A stretch of 64,000 bases of DNA from the NCBI RefSeq assembly GCF_008728855.1, contig NZ_CP042906.1:744001-808000 (forward strand). The letters run 5' to 3'. Shown piece by piece: positions 52,940-61,806 of the stretch (within the stretch, counting starts at the first letter, position 1; the number at the start of each line of letters is the position of its first letter). The stretch is from Hypericibacter terrae (GTDB lineage: Bacteria; Pseudomonadota; Alphaproteobacteria; Dongiales; Dongiaceae). A model generated the notes under the pieces. That model worked only from the letters and a program-made list of their open reading frames with translations, was not told the DNA's origin and did not search any database. A program made the translations under genes and the position numbers.

Positions 52940-54241
52940 TTATATCGGCAACCGGTCCCTGACCCGGTAATAGAAGATCGACGGCGCCAGGAACCAGGGC
53001 CAGCCGGTGTAGAGCGGGCGCGTGGGGAAGGAGAGCCCGTCGATGGCGGTCGCCCCTTCCTTCAGGCCGAGGATCTGCTGGCCGATCCGGGTGCCGAAAT
53101 AGGTCGCGAGCGAGACGCCCGAGCCGCAATAGCCCATCGCGTACCAGAGCCCGTCCTGCTTGCCGATATGGGGCATGGTGTCGAAGGTGTAGGCGACGAA
53201 GCCGTACCAGCTATGCGTGATCTTGGCGGTCTGCAGCTGCGGATAGATCTCGCACATCGCCTTGTGCAGGCGCGGCGCGCTGACATTGGCGTCGGTCTCG
53301 TTATAGGCGACGCGGCCGCCGAACAGCATGCGCCGCTTGTCGGGCGAGAGCCGGTAATAGAATACCAGCTTGCGCGAATCCGAGAGCGAGCGCGCATTCG
53401 GATTGAGGCCCAGCGCCAGCGACGGCTCGAGCGGCTCGGTGGCGATGATGTAGCTGCCGATGGGGATGACGCGCCGGCGGAACCAGGGCGTGCCGGGTCC
53501 GGTATAGCCGTTCGACGCGATCAGCACGTCGCGCGCCCGGACATCGCCGCGCGCGGTCTTGACGGTGAAGGCCTGCGAGCCGCGCTCGACCGCATTGACC
53601 TTGGTCCGGTCGATCACGGTGGCGCCGGCCTCGCGCACCCGCGCCAGCAATCCGGCGTGATAGCGCGCCGGATGGAGCTGCGCATGGCGCGGGAACACCG
53701 CGCCGCCGAAATAGCGGTCGGAGCCGATCTCGCGGCGCTGCTCGGATCGGGGCACCATCTGGTAGGGCACTTCCTGGCCCGGGGCCTGATGGCCCAGATG
53801 CTGCGCCATCGCCTCGTACTGGCGCGGATTATGGGCGGCGTGGAAGCGGCCATTGACCTCCCAGTCGCAATCGATCTTCTCGCGCTTGATGAGCTCGGCG
53901 ATGAAGTCGAGCGCGCGGATGCCCTCGCGCCGGATCTCGAGCGCCTGGGCGGCCCCATGACGCTGCGTCAGGGTCGCATAATCGGGCTTGATCGAGGTCG
54001 AGACCTGGCCGCCATTGCGGGTCGAGCAGCCGAAGCCCGCGACCTCGGAATCGAGCACCACCACCGAGCGTCCGCCGCGCGCCGCGACCAGCGCCGCCGA
54101 GAGCCCGGTATAGCCGGAGCCGACGATGGCGAGATCGACCGAGGCCGGCGGCCTGGCCTCGGGCAGCGAGGCCGGCGGCGCCTGGTCCCACCAATAGGAT
54201 TGCTGCTTGTAGCCGCTCGCGAACAATTCGTTTCCGTTCAT
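52940..54241 (-). CDS. FAD-dependent oxidoreductase, PuuB-like (DAO family)
   Basis: A 433-residue flavoenzyme. It has an N-terminal FAD-binding GxGxxG motif (LAIVGSGYTGLSAALVAARGG), STRNGGQVS next to it, and a C-terminal FAD segment (GLWYAMGYCGSGVSLATYFG). It resembles gamma-glutamylputrescine oxidoreductase in length and layout and could oxidise an amine. With no PuuA or PuuC in the window, the substrate is uncertain. It stands 23 bp from the stop of the membrane cyclase gene. Confidence 0.84.
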   Translation of the reverse strand: MNGNELFASGYKQQSYWWDQAPPASLPEARPPASVDLAIVGSGYTGLSAALVAARGGRSVVVLDSEVAGFGCSTRNGGQVSTSIKPDYATLTQRHGAAQALEIRREGIRALDFIAELIKREKIDCDWEVNGRFHAAHNPRQYEAMAQHLGHQAPGQEVPYQMVPRSEQRREIGSDRYFGGAVFPRHAQLHPARYHAGLLARVREAGATVIDRTKVNAVERGSQAFTVKTARGDVRARDVLIASNGYTGPGTPWFRRRVIPIGSYIIATEPLEPSLALGLNPNARSLSDSRKLVFYYRLSPDKRRMLFGGRVAYNETDANVSAPRLHKAMCEIYPQLQTAKITHSWYGFVAYTFDTMPHIGKQDGLWYAMGYCGSGVSLATYFGTRIGQQILGLKEGATAIDGLSFPTRPLYTGWPWFLAPSIFYYRVRDRLPI

Positions 54242-54264
54242 GATACCCGTCGGACTGATGATGG

Positions 54265-56451
54265 TTATTTCTCGGCCAGGACCGTGACCGCCATCCAGTT
54301 CGGCGGCGGCGGCACGATCATGAAGGCTTTCGCGCGCTCGATGAAGAGGCGTGCGGGCGGGTCGCCGTCCGGACGTTCCCGGTCGGCGGCCTTGAAGGCG
54401 TCGATCGCCTCGGCGAATTTACGCTGCGCATAGAGATCGAGGCCCTGCTCATAGAGCGCGATCCAGCCCAGCGGTTCGAGCCGCGGGCGCTCGGCAGGCA
54501 ACCCGATCAGCTCATAGATCGCGATGCCCTCCTTCTTGCCATAGACCGCGACCCGGTCGAGGCGGCGCACGAGGATGGCGTCGCCCGCCTGGCGGCGGGT
54601 CTCCTCGCCGATCAGGGTCGCGGTGCCGTAGCGCTTGTTGAGGGCCTCCAGCCGCGAGGCGACATTCACGGAATCGCCGATCGCCGTGTAGTTGAGCCGC
54701 TCCTCCGAGCCGATATTGCCCACCAGGATGTTGCCGCTGTTGATGCCGACCCGCATCTTCAGGGGCAGCCGGCCCTGTGCCTGGGCCTCGAGCCCCAGGG
54801 TTGCCAGGGCCTGCTGGCAGGCGAGCGCCACGCGGCAGGCGTCGAGCGCATGATCGGGATTGGGCTCGGGCGCGCCCCAGAGCGCCATGATCGCGTCGCC
54901 GATGAACTTGTCGATGACGCCGCGGCCTTCGGCGATGATCGGCGACATGCGGCTGAGATACTCCGCCAGCACCGGCACCACCGCGTCGCCCAGCTTCTCC
55001 GAGAGCGCGGTGAAGCCGGCGAGGTCGGTGAACATCACCGTGATCGGCAGATGGGTGCCGCCGGGCTTGGCCTCGATGCCCTGCTTCAGCAGGCGGCGCA
55101 CCAGCTCGGTCGGGACATATTTCTGGAACGAGGCGAGGCCCGAGGCCATATGGACGAGCGCGCCCGACAGCCGGTCGATCTCCGAGAGGAAGGAGTTCAT
55201 GCGCTGCACGCGATGAAGCTCGAAATTCTCGATATGGCGGAGCTCGGCGATGACGCGGCGCAGGGGCCGGGAGATCGCGGCGCGCGCGAACCAGATGGCG
55301 CCGTTGGCCATGATCAGGGTGAAGAAGCCGACGATCCAGGCGAGCCGGCGCGTATTGCGCTCGACCTCGGCCAGGAAATCCGAGGCCGGGATCACGGTCG
55401 CGACCAGCCAGCCATTGAAGCCCAGCGGCGTGAAGGTGACGAAATAATCGTCGCGATCGACCGTCGAGCGATAGTCCCAGGACATGGTGGCGTGGATCTG
55501 GCCGAGCTGCATGCCGAAATGATGCAACGCCTCCATCGCCACCTTGTTGAGCTTGTCGCGGATCGCGTCGTTCATGACCGCCGTCGAGGCGGTCGCCGCG
55601 CCGGCCTCGTCGCTCTTCTCCGCCAGCTCCGGCGCCGCCACGATATGGCCCTCGGCATCGACAATGGCGACCGTGCCGTTGCGCGCCACCTGGATACCGG
55701 CCAGGAACTGCGAGAGCCGCTCGAGCTCGATCGCGACGCAGATGATGCCCTGGAACTTGCCATAGACCTCGAGCTGGCTCGAGATGGCGATGGCGGGCTT
55801 GGTCTCGGTCGGAAACTGGCTGATGTCGCTCCAGACCGGTTTGTCCGCGGCCATGGCGCGGACGTACCAGGGCTGCTGCGAGGCATCGAACTGGGAGTCC
55901 GTGAAGTTGCGCTGCTCGAACTCGATGTCGCCGGTGATGACCTTGTAGCTGTCGACGCGGCGCTGGGCCATTTTGTGCGCCGTGTCCCAGGTGACCTCGA
56001 CCATCAGGATGCTCTCGTCGCCGAGCTTCTCGGCGCCGAAGAAATGGCCGTCGGGCCAGCCGAAGGAGATCCAGGAGAGGCTCGGCTGCGACTGCAGCAG
56101 CGCCAGGAAGATGAATTCGCGCTTGGCCTCGTCCTGCGGCGTGATGACGTTCTGGAAGAAGATCGTGCGCAAGGCTTCCTGCGCCGCGGTCGCGTTGGCG
56201 ATGACCGAGGCCACTTCCTGCTGGATCGAGCCCGCGATCTTGTCGTTGAGCTGGCCGACCAGGTCCTTGAGGTTGCCGCGCGCGACGGCCTGCCAGGAGA
56301 AATGGATCAGGCCTGCGGTCAGCAGCACCGAGAGCAGCAGCGTGACCATGAGCACCGCGCCCAGGCTCGGACGCCAGCGCCGGCGCGCCTCGCCGATGCC
56401 GGCCGCCTCGGCGGCGCTCTCCTCCAGGTCCTCGGTGGCCGGCTCTGCCAT
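54265..56451 (-). CDS. Membrane-bound class III adenylate/guanylate cyclase with periplasmic sensor
   Basis: A 728-residue signalling protein. One membrane helix (AVLMVTLLLSVLLTAGLI) precedes a periplasmic dCache-like sensor domain (residues about 60-350, with WISFGWPDGHFFGAEKL and QPWYVRA). A second helix and a HAMP-like linker follow, then a class III cyclase domain (MFTDLAGFTALSEKLGD, KFIGDAIMALWGAP, YTAIGDSVNVASRLE) and a C-terminal helical tail. ATG 56451 is preferred over a GTG at 56502. The ligand of the sensor is unknown. Confidence 0.87.
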   Translation of the reverse strand: MAEPATEDLEESAAEAAGIGEARRRWRPSLGAVLMVTLLLSVLLTAGLIHFSWQAVARGNLKDLVGQLNDKIAGSIQQEVASVIANATAAQEALRTIFFQNVITPQDEAKREFIFLALLQSQPSLSWISFGWPDGHFFGAEKLGDESILMVEVTWDTAHKMAQRRVDSYKVITGDIEFEQRNFTDSQFDASQQPWYVRAMAADKPVWSDISQFPTETKPAIAISSQLEVYGKFQGIICVAIELERLSQFLAGIQVARNGTVAIVDAEGHIVAAPELAEKSDEAGAATASTAVMNDAIRDKLNKVAMEALHHFGMQLGQIHATMSWDYRSTVDRDDYFVTFTPLGFNGWLVATVIPASDFLAEVERNTRRLAWIVGFFTLIMANGAIWFARAAISRPLRRVIAELRHIENFELHRVQRMNSFLSEIDRLSGALVHMASGLASFQKYVPTELVRRLLKQGIEAKPGGTHLPITVMFTDLAGFTALSEKLGDAVVPVLAEYLSRMSPIIAEGRGVIDKFIGDAIMALWGAPEPNPDHALDACRVALACQQALATLGLEAQAQGRLPLKMRVGINSGNILVGNIGSEERLNYTAIGDSVNVASRLEALNKRYGTATLIGEETRRQAGDAILVRRLDRVAVYGKKEGIAIYELIGLPAERPRLEPLGWIALYEQGLDLYAQRKFAEAIDAFKAADRERPDGDPPARLFIERAKAFMIVPPPPNWMAVTVLAEK

Positions 56452-56556
56452 GGCGACGGCGATGTTCCCCTCTCCGTCGCGGATCTGTAACGGAGGCGGC
56501 ACAGGCTAGCCTTTGTGCCGCCGCAGGGTCCATGCGGCTCGTCATCTCAATTCTAT

Positions 56557-56697
56557 CCCCTCCCCCCTTGAGGGGGAGGTTAGGGTGGGGGGTGATCGAG
56601 GAACGCGATGACGAGGGAGTTTTTCGTCGCGCGATGATCGTCTGCAGGGAGTGCGTGGCCACCCCCCACCCCAGCCTCCCCCTCAAGGGGGGAGGCG
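56557..56697. repeat. Family B paired repeat element, 141 bp
   Basis: Inverted arms 56557-56593 and 56661-56697 around an inner sequence starting TGATCGAGGAACGCGATGA. It has the same length and inner start as 36821-36961. It lies in the divergent gap between the membrane cyclase and bicupin genes. Confidence 0.92.
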
Positions 56698-56802
56698 AAG
56701 AAAGTGAACTACGGGGCCGGGGTTGCGAACCGCCCGCTTCTCGGCCAGCATGGCCGCCTCATTCGCCGGCCGGCCCGGCGATCCATCTCGGGGAGAAACA
56801 GC

Positions 56803-57588
56803 ATGTCCGGACCCACGATCCATCGTTTCGAAGCCAACGGACCCGGCGGCAAGGGGCTGCAGGATTGGGGCGGAATTCCTGCCGAATCGCTGGTGAGCGG
56901 CACGCCGCACCAGAACGGCCATAGCTACGTGAACGACGACAAGCTGGGCTTCAAGGCGGGCGTGTGGGACTGCACCGCCATGACCGGCAAGATGGAGCCC
57001 TATCCCTGCCATGAGTTCATGGTGGTGCTCGAGGGCTCGGTCACCATGATCGAGGAGAACGGGCGCGAGACCACGATCAAGGCGGGTGAGAGCTTCATCC
57101 TGCCTAAGGGCCTCGTCTGCCAGTGGAAGCAACCGGGCTATATCCGCAAATTCTACGTGATCTGGGACGATCCGGCCGGTGCCGCGCCGAAGGACCCGAA
57201 GGCGCTGAAAGTGCTGAAGCCCGATCCCAAGGGCAAGCTCGAGCCGAGCACGCCGACCCCGGCCGAGATGCTCATCTCCGGCAAACCGGTGCAGCATGGC
57301 CATGACTGGTTCGTCGATCCGACCGGCCAGTGGAGCGTGGGCGTGTGGGATTCGACCGCCTATCACCGCAAGCCGGCACCGTTCCCGCGCTACGAGATGA
57401 TGAGCTTGCTCGAAGGGGCCGTCACCATCACCGACGACAAGGGCAAGGTGAACCACTTCAAAGCCGGCGATACTTTCTTCATCGAGCAGGGTGCCGTCAG
57501 CGATTTCAAGACCGATGGCTATGTGCGGAAGTTCTATTGCATCTTCCAGCCGAAGAAGGCCGCGGCGAAGAGCGAAGCGGCGGAGTGA
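56803..57588 (+). CDS. Bicupin protein (DUF861/cupin_3 type)
   Basis: A 261-residue protein with two tandem cupin domains. The first has GVWDCTAMTGKMEPYPCHEF and the second VGVWDSTAYHRKPAPFPRYE, clearly duplicated. Each half carries EGxVTI followed by KAGxxFxxxxG. Cupins of this family accompany DAO-type oxidoreductases and amine metabolism genes, as here near 52940. No catalytic assignment is possible. ATG 56803 has GGGGAGAA upstream. Confidence 0.84.
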   Translation: MSGPTIHRFEANGPGGKGLQDWGGIPAESLVSGTPHQNGHSYVNDDKLGFKAGVWDCTAMTGKMEPYPCHEFMVVLEGSVTMIEENGRETTIKAGESFILPKGLVCQWKQPGYIRKFYVIWDDPAGAAPKDPKALKVLKPDPKGKLEPSTPTPAEMLISGKPVQHGHDWFVDPTGQWSVGVWDSTAYHRKPAPFPRYEMMSLLEGAVTITDDKGKVNHFKAGDTFFIEQGAVSDFKTDGYVRKFYCIFQPKKAAAKSEAAE

Positions 57589-57593
57589 ACGGA

Positions 57594-57623
57594 CGCGGGC
57601 GCTCGCGCAAGCGAGCGCCCGCG
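57594..57623 (+). terminator. Probable terminator of the bicupin gene
   Basis: A 13-bp perfect stem (CGCGGGCGCTCGC, GCAA loop, GCGAGCGCCCGCG) begins 6 bp past the stop codon and is followed by ACTCCTTTCT. The very strong stem and GNRA-type loop support termination. The T-tract is modest. Confidence 0.65.
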
Positions 57624-57639
57624 ACTCCTTTCTGCGCGA

Positions 57640-57770
57640 ACCCCTCCCCCTACCCCCTCCCGCAAGGGGAGGGGGCTGGAAAATAAAGATCACGCCGGCC
57701 GTCGTGGTGGGAGAGATGAAAATCGAAGACCACGCCCCCGCCCCCTGCGGGAGGGGGTAGGGGGAGGGGT
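57640..57770. repeat. Family A paired repeat element
   Basis: Two 37-bp inverted arms, 57640-57676 and 57734-57770 (131 bp in all), heads facing inward. The right arm has small changes (CCCCCGCCCCCTGCGGGAGG). It lies between the bicupin terminator and the isochorismatase-like gene. Confidence 0.92.
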
Positions 57771-57861
57771 GCCACGGACTCGGAACCTCACCGGCGTCAC
57801 GGCGTTCCCTTCCCATAACCGTTTATGCTCCTCTCTCGCGCCCAGGAGGACCTTCGCCCGC

Positions 57862-58437
57862 ATGGCCGCCACCCCCGCCGCCCTCGTCATCATCGATGTG
57901 CAGAACGCGATCCTGCGCGGGCTCGGCGGCGCGCGGAGCGCTGAGATCCAGCGGGCTTTCGAAGCCGTGGTGGCGCGCATCGCGGCCTTGCAGGCGCGAG
58001 CCCGTGCCGCCGGATTGCCGGTGATCCTGGTGCAGCATGACGGCGAGCCCGGTCATCGCCTCGCGGCCGGCAGCGAAGGGTGGCTCATCCGCGGCGAGCT
58101 GGCGCCGCATCCGGGCGAGGCGGTGGTGCATAAGAAGAGCTGCGACAGTTTCTTCGAAACCGACCTGGCAGGGCAGCTCGCCGCGCGCGGGATCGAGCCC
58201 GGGACCGGTCGTCTCGTCATCGCCGGCTGCATGACCGAATATTGCGTCGACACCACCTGCCGGCGCGCGGTCAGCCTCGGTTATGACGTGACGCTCGCGG
58301 CCGACGCGCATATGACGGCCGATTCGGGCGGGCTCACCTTCGAGCAGATCATCGCCCATCACAACGCGCTGCTCGACGGCTTCGACGCCGGCAGCAGGAT
58401 CGTGACAGTGACGCCGGCGGCGGACATCGCGCTGTAA
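57862..58437 (+). CDS. Cysteine hydrolase, isochorismatase family
   Basis: A 191-residue cytosolic hydrolase. The catalytic triad is visible: Asp in LVIIDVQNAILR, Lys in VVHKKSCDSFFET, Cys in TEYCVDTTCRRAV, with the cis-peptide region VIAGCMTEYC. It could hydrolyse an amide such as nicotinamide or ureidoacrylate-type substrates. The specificity is not apparent. ATG 57862 has AGGAGGA 11 bp upstream. Confidence 0.87.
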   Translation: MAATPAALVIIDVQNAILRGLGGARSAEIQRAFEAVVARIAALQARARAAGLPVILVQHDGEPGHRLAAGSEGWLIRGELAPHPGEAVVHKKSCDSFFETDLAGQLAARGIEPGTGRLVIAGCMTEYCVDTTCRRAVSLGYDVTLAADAHMTADSGGLTFEQIIAHHNALLDGFDAGSRIVTVTPAADIAL

Positions 58438-58650
58438 CAATTCGCGCTGCTTTGAGTGCCGCGGGGACGGTGTGTGCGGCGGAAAAATTCGGCGAGATCG
58501 GCATGGGAAATACGCGCTCCCGACGAGAAGGGCGTTCAATACCGCCGGTTCTCCTTGTGACAAGAAAGGCCCCTGCGGCAGTCGGTCTCACGCACGAGAT
58601 TGTGAGCGGCACCGCCAGGTTTTCGCCACTAGGCTTTCAACCCAGGGGGC

Positions 58651-59187
58651 GTGAGACGAGGGAGGCCGTCGTTGCAGAACCATCCCGCCGGGCCGGATGA
58701 AGAACGGCCATCCCAGCCGAGCGTCGGCGCCGCGCTGCTGCGTCTCGGCATCATCGGTATCGTCTCGCTGCTCGCCACCGCGGCCATCGCCCATGCCGGC
58801 GGATGGCTCCATCCCAGCAAACCGGCGCCGGTGCGCGTTGTCGACGGCCTGGCGCAGGAGAGCCTGCTGCCGGCCGGCTTCCGGCTCAAGGCTGTGAAGG
58901 GTCCCTGCCTTGCCGACGCGATCGAGAGCGATGGCCGGGGCCCGCGCGATTCCAAGGCCGCCCTGTTCGATCCGGGACAGGACCCGGCGACCGGCGGCTT
59001 CGCGCTCGCCGGCGGCCGGGCCTATCTTCCCGGCACGCTGCCGACCGTCCGGGGCATGGCACTGCGCTTCATGCCGGTGGACGGCGAAGATTCTCCTCTG
59101 ACCGGAGAGACCGGGGAGGAAGGGCATGAGCGCGTCGCAGCCCCCCTCTCCCGGCTTCTTCCCGCGAGCGGACGGCGTCTGAACTAG
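58651..59187 (+). pseudogene. Truncated periplasmic catalase-like (SrpA-type) gene remnant
   Basis: 178 residues with a membrane or signal segment (LGIIGIVSLLATAAIAHAGG) followed by PVRVVDGLAQESLLPAGFR, KAALFDPGQDPATGGFALAGG and LPTVRGMALRFMPVDGEDSP. This matches the N-terminal third of SrpA-type catalase-related peroxidases (about 330-350 residues). The family's catalytic His in NHAKGVC is replaced (here KAVKGPC), and the rest of the heme domain, including the proximal Tyr, is absent. The frame ends in unrelated Arg-rich sequence. It is likely a decayed gene, though a short secreted protein cannot be excluded. Confidence 0.6.
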
Positions 59188-60257
59188 GACGCGTCCTGGC
59201 CGATCATCGCCGGCGCTTCCGCGAGCCCGATGAGCTCCGCTGCCCAGCCGAGGCATACCGCAAGCTGCAGCCGCTGGATCCAGCGCAGGCGCGGCAATCC
59301 CGGCGGCGGAGGGAGCCAGGCCTTGTCGGCGAAATAGCCGGCCGCGAAGGCGAGCGCGATCTGCTGATCGCGCCGCGGAAAACGCAAGCCCAGCGCCCGC
59401 TCGAACAGCACCACCGTCTCATTCGCCGTTGGGCCGCCTTCGCCCTCGACGCTGGGCGCGAAGAACACCGTATCGAGCACCACCGGCCCCGTCGTCACAT
59501 AGGACCAATCCAGCAGCACCGGCGCGCCGTCCGGACGGAACAGGAGATTGTCCGAGCGCAGATCGAGATGGATGAGGGACGTCGCGCGCGCCGGGTCCGG
59601 CTGCAGCAGCTCGCCCGCAGCCGATTGCAGCTCGATCAGGCGCGGCAGGCTGCGGTCGAACCAGCGGCGGCCGGAGGCCCTGTCGACGAAGAGCGAGAGG
59701 AAGCCCTCCTGCGCGTCGCGCGAACGCGCCAGGGCGATCCAGCCGCTGTTCGCGTCGGTCAGATCCACGGTCAGCGAGCGATAGGCATCGGGGCGTTCCC
59801 AGCTCCGGGCCAGCTCGCGCGCACGCTCATAGAACGCGGCCAGCGCCCGCGCCAGGCGCTCGAGCTTGGCAGGGGACCAGGGCAGCGCCTTCTGCGCGCC
59901 CGCGATCGAGTCGAGCATGAGGAAGGTCCAGTCCCCCGCCTCGATCGTGCCGAGATAATCCGGTGCCAGCCCTTCGAGGACGGGCAGCGCCCGATAGCTC
60001 TCGATCTCCTGCGCCAGGGACAGCCGCCCCTCGCGGGTCTGGCCGGGATGCGCGCCCTTGACGAAGACGCGCCGCCCGTCGGCCAAGGTCAGATGGAACG
60101 AGGCCGAGGGCGAATAGCCGCCCCAGGCGATCTCGGCCTCGGCGACGCCGGCGCCCAAAGCGCGTTCGAGGGCCGCGACCACGGCGGGCGGCAGGTCGCT
60201 CCAGGAGGGCTTGCTCTCGCGCGCCGCCGGCGGCGGTTCGGTGAAGGGCAAGGGCAT
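59184..60257 (-). CDS. APH/choline-kinase-like phosphotransferase
   Basis: A 357-residue kinase-fold protein. The nucleotide Lys is in RRVFVKGAHPG, the catalytic loop is LIHLDLRSDNLLF (HxDxxxxN), and the metal-binding Asp is in VLLDWSYVTTG. The substrate could be an aminoglycoside, a choline-like small molecule or a sugar. Sequence alone does not decide. It is 21 bp downstream of purD and shares its direction. Confidence 0.85.
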   Translation of the reverse strand: MPLPFTEPPPAARESKPSWSDLPPAVVAALERALGAGVAEAEIAWGGYSPSASFHLTLADGRRVFVKGAHPGQTREGRLSLAQEIESYRALPVLEGLAPDYLGTIEAGDWTFLMLDSIAGAQKALPWSPAKLERLARALAAFYERARELARSWERPDAYRSLTVDLTDANSGWIALARSRDAQEGFLSLFVDRASGRRWFDRSLPRLIELQSAAGELLQPDPARATSLIHLDLRSDNLLFRPDGAPVLLDWSYVTTGPVVLDTVFFAPSVEGEGGPTANETVVLFERALGLRFPRRDQQIALAFAAGYFADKAWLPPPPGLPRLRWIQRLQLAVCLGWAAELIGLAEAPAMIGQDAS

Positions 60258-60278
60258 GCTTGCGCCGCCGAGCCGGCT

Positions 60279-61577
60279 CTAAGATTGCGAGGGGCCGCCG
60301 CCGCGCGCGCCGACCGCGCGCCAGCCGATATCGCGGCGGCAGAATCCCTCCGGCCAGTCGATCTGGTCGACCGCCGCATAGGCGCGGGCCTGGGCCTCGG
60401 CGACCGAGCTGCCGAGCGCGCTCACCCCCAGCACGCGCCCGCCATTGGCGAGGATGCGCCCATCGGCCGCGCGTTCCGTGCCGGCATGGAACACCACCAC
60501 GTCGCGCATCTGCGCCGCACGGTCGAGCCCCTTGATCTCGGTGCCCTTCTTGTAGGGGCCGGGATAGCCCTTCGCCGCCATCACCACCGTGAGCGAGGTC
60601 TCGGCCTTCCAGCGCAGATGGAACTTCGCCAGCATGCCGTCGGCTGCCGCGATCAGCGCCGGGAGCAGGTCCGACACCAGCCGCAGGCACAGCGCCTGGC
60701 ATTCGGGATCGCCGAAGCGGACATTGTATTCGATGAGCCTCGGACCCTTGGGTCCGATCATCAGGCCGGCGAAGAGCACGCCGGTGAAGGGACGGCCCTC
60801 GGCTTCCATCGCGGCCACGGTCGGCAGGATGATGGTCTTCATCACCTGCGCCGCCATCGCCTCGGTGACGACGGGAGCCGGGGAATAGGCGCCCATGCCG
60901 CCGGTGTTGGGGCCGGTGTCGCCTTCGCCCACGGTCTTGTGATCCTGCGCCGAGGCGAGCGGCAAGGCGGTCTTGCCGTCGACCAGGGCGAAGAAGCTCG
61001 CCTCCTCGCCTTCGAGGAACTCCTCGATCACGATCTCTGCCCCCGCGGTGCCGAACTCGCGCGCGGTCAGCATCATGTCGATCGCGGCCTCGGCTTCCGC
61101 GACCGACTGCGCCACGACCACGCCCTTGCCGGCGGCGAGCCCGTCGGCCTTGATCACGATCGGCGCTCCTTGCGCCCGCACATAGGCCTTGGCGGGCGCC
61201 GCCTCGGTGAAGCGCTTGAAGGCGGCGGTCGGGATCTTGTATTTGGCGCAGAGTTCCTTGGTGAAGGATTTGGAGCCTTCGAGCGCCGCCGCTTTCGCGG
61301 AAGGTCCGAAGGTCTTGATCCCGGCGGCGCGCAAGCGGTCCGCCAGACCCGCGACCAGCGGCGCCTCGGGGCCGACCACGACGAAATCGATCCGGTTGTC
61401 GCGCGCGAAGGCGACCAGCTTGTCGATCTCGTCCGCCTTGATCGGCACGCATTCGGCCTCGGCCGCGATGCCGGCATTGCCCGGCGCGCAATAGAGCTTG
61501 TCGCAAAGCGGCGAGGCCGCGATCGCCCAGCACAGCGCATGCTCGCGCCCACCCGATCCGACCACCAATATCCGCAT
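60279..61577 (-). CDS. purD: Phosphoribosylamine-glycine ligase (GAR synthetase)
   Basis: Second step of purine synthesis: joins glycine to phosphoribosylamine with ATP. 432 residues, normal for PurD. The N-terminal dinucleotide-like motif is [13 protein letters not shown]. The ATP-grasp region contains [17 protein letters not shown] and [12 protein letters not shown]. The conserved [13 protein letters not shown] marks the active site. The start ATG 61577 is standard for the family. A family A repeat lies just upstream. Confidence 0.96.
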   Translation of the reverse strand: MRILVVGSGGREHALCWAIAASPLCDKLYCAPGNAGIAAEAECVPIKADEIDKLVAFARDNRIDFVVVGPEAPLVAGLADRLRAAGIKTFGPSAKAAALEGSKSFTKELCAKYKIPTAAFKRFTEAAPAKAYVRAQGAPIVIKADGLAAGKGVVVAQSVAEAEAAIDMMLTAREFGTAGAEIVIEEFLEGEEASFFALVDGKTALPLASAQDHKTVGEGDTGPNTGGMGAYSPAPVVTEAMAAQVMKTIILPTVAAMEAEGRPFTGVLFAGLMIGPKGPRLIEYNVRFGDPECQALCLRLVSDLLPALIAAADGMLAKFHLRWKAETSLTVVMAAKGYPGPYKKGTEIKGLDRAAQMRDVVVFHAGTERAADGRILANGGRVLGVSALGSSVAEAQARAYAAVDQIDWPEGFCRRDIGWRAVGARGGGPSQS

Positions 61578-61615
61578 CTGCGATTCCTCCTTCGTAGTTC
61601 CGAGTCGGCTGAGCG

Positions 61616-61751
61616 ACCCCTTCCCCTACCCCCTCCCGCAAGGGAAGGGGGTGGAGTTTAGCAGAACCCCCTCGCTCTATCCGTCGCCGCGCCCGAAGCT
61701 TTGAAGTAGAGCGAAGCGATCACATTAAGTTAGGGGGTAGGGGGAGGGGGT
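61616..61751. repeat. Family A repeat element, long-form variant, 136 bp
   Basis: A left arm (ACCCCTTCCCCTACCCCCTC...) at about 61616-61652, a core with AGCGAAGCGATCACATTAAG, and a half-arm ending at 61751. The core shares GCGAAGCGATCACATT with the 115-bp copies but carries about 20 extra bases. It lies in the divergent purD-xseA promoter region, unlike the 3'-end positions of most copies. Confidence 0.88.
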
Positions 61752-61806
61752 GCTGCAGCAACGCGCTGGTTCCCGCCGGGCCGGGTTCTTAGCATAGAAT
61801 GGGGCC

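Noticed and set aside
59568-61661. A 697-codon open frame on the plus strand
   Set aside because: It is antisense to the APH-like kinase and purD genes, both with intact motifs. It is a composition artefact.
6591-61751. The recurrent G-rich repeats as a CRISPR array
   Set aside because: They are dispersed over 55 kb, occur as inverted pairs and have no regular spacer series or cas genes.
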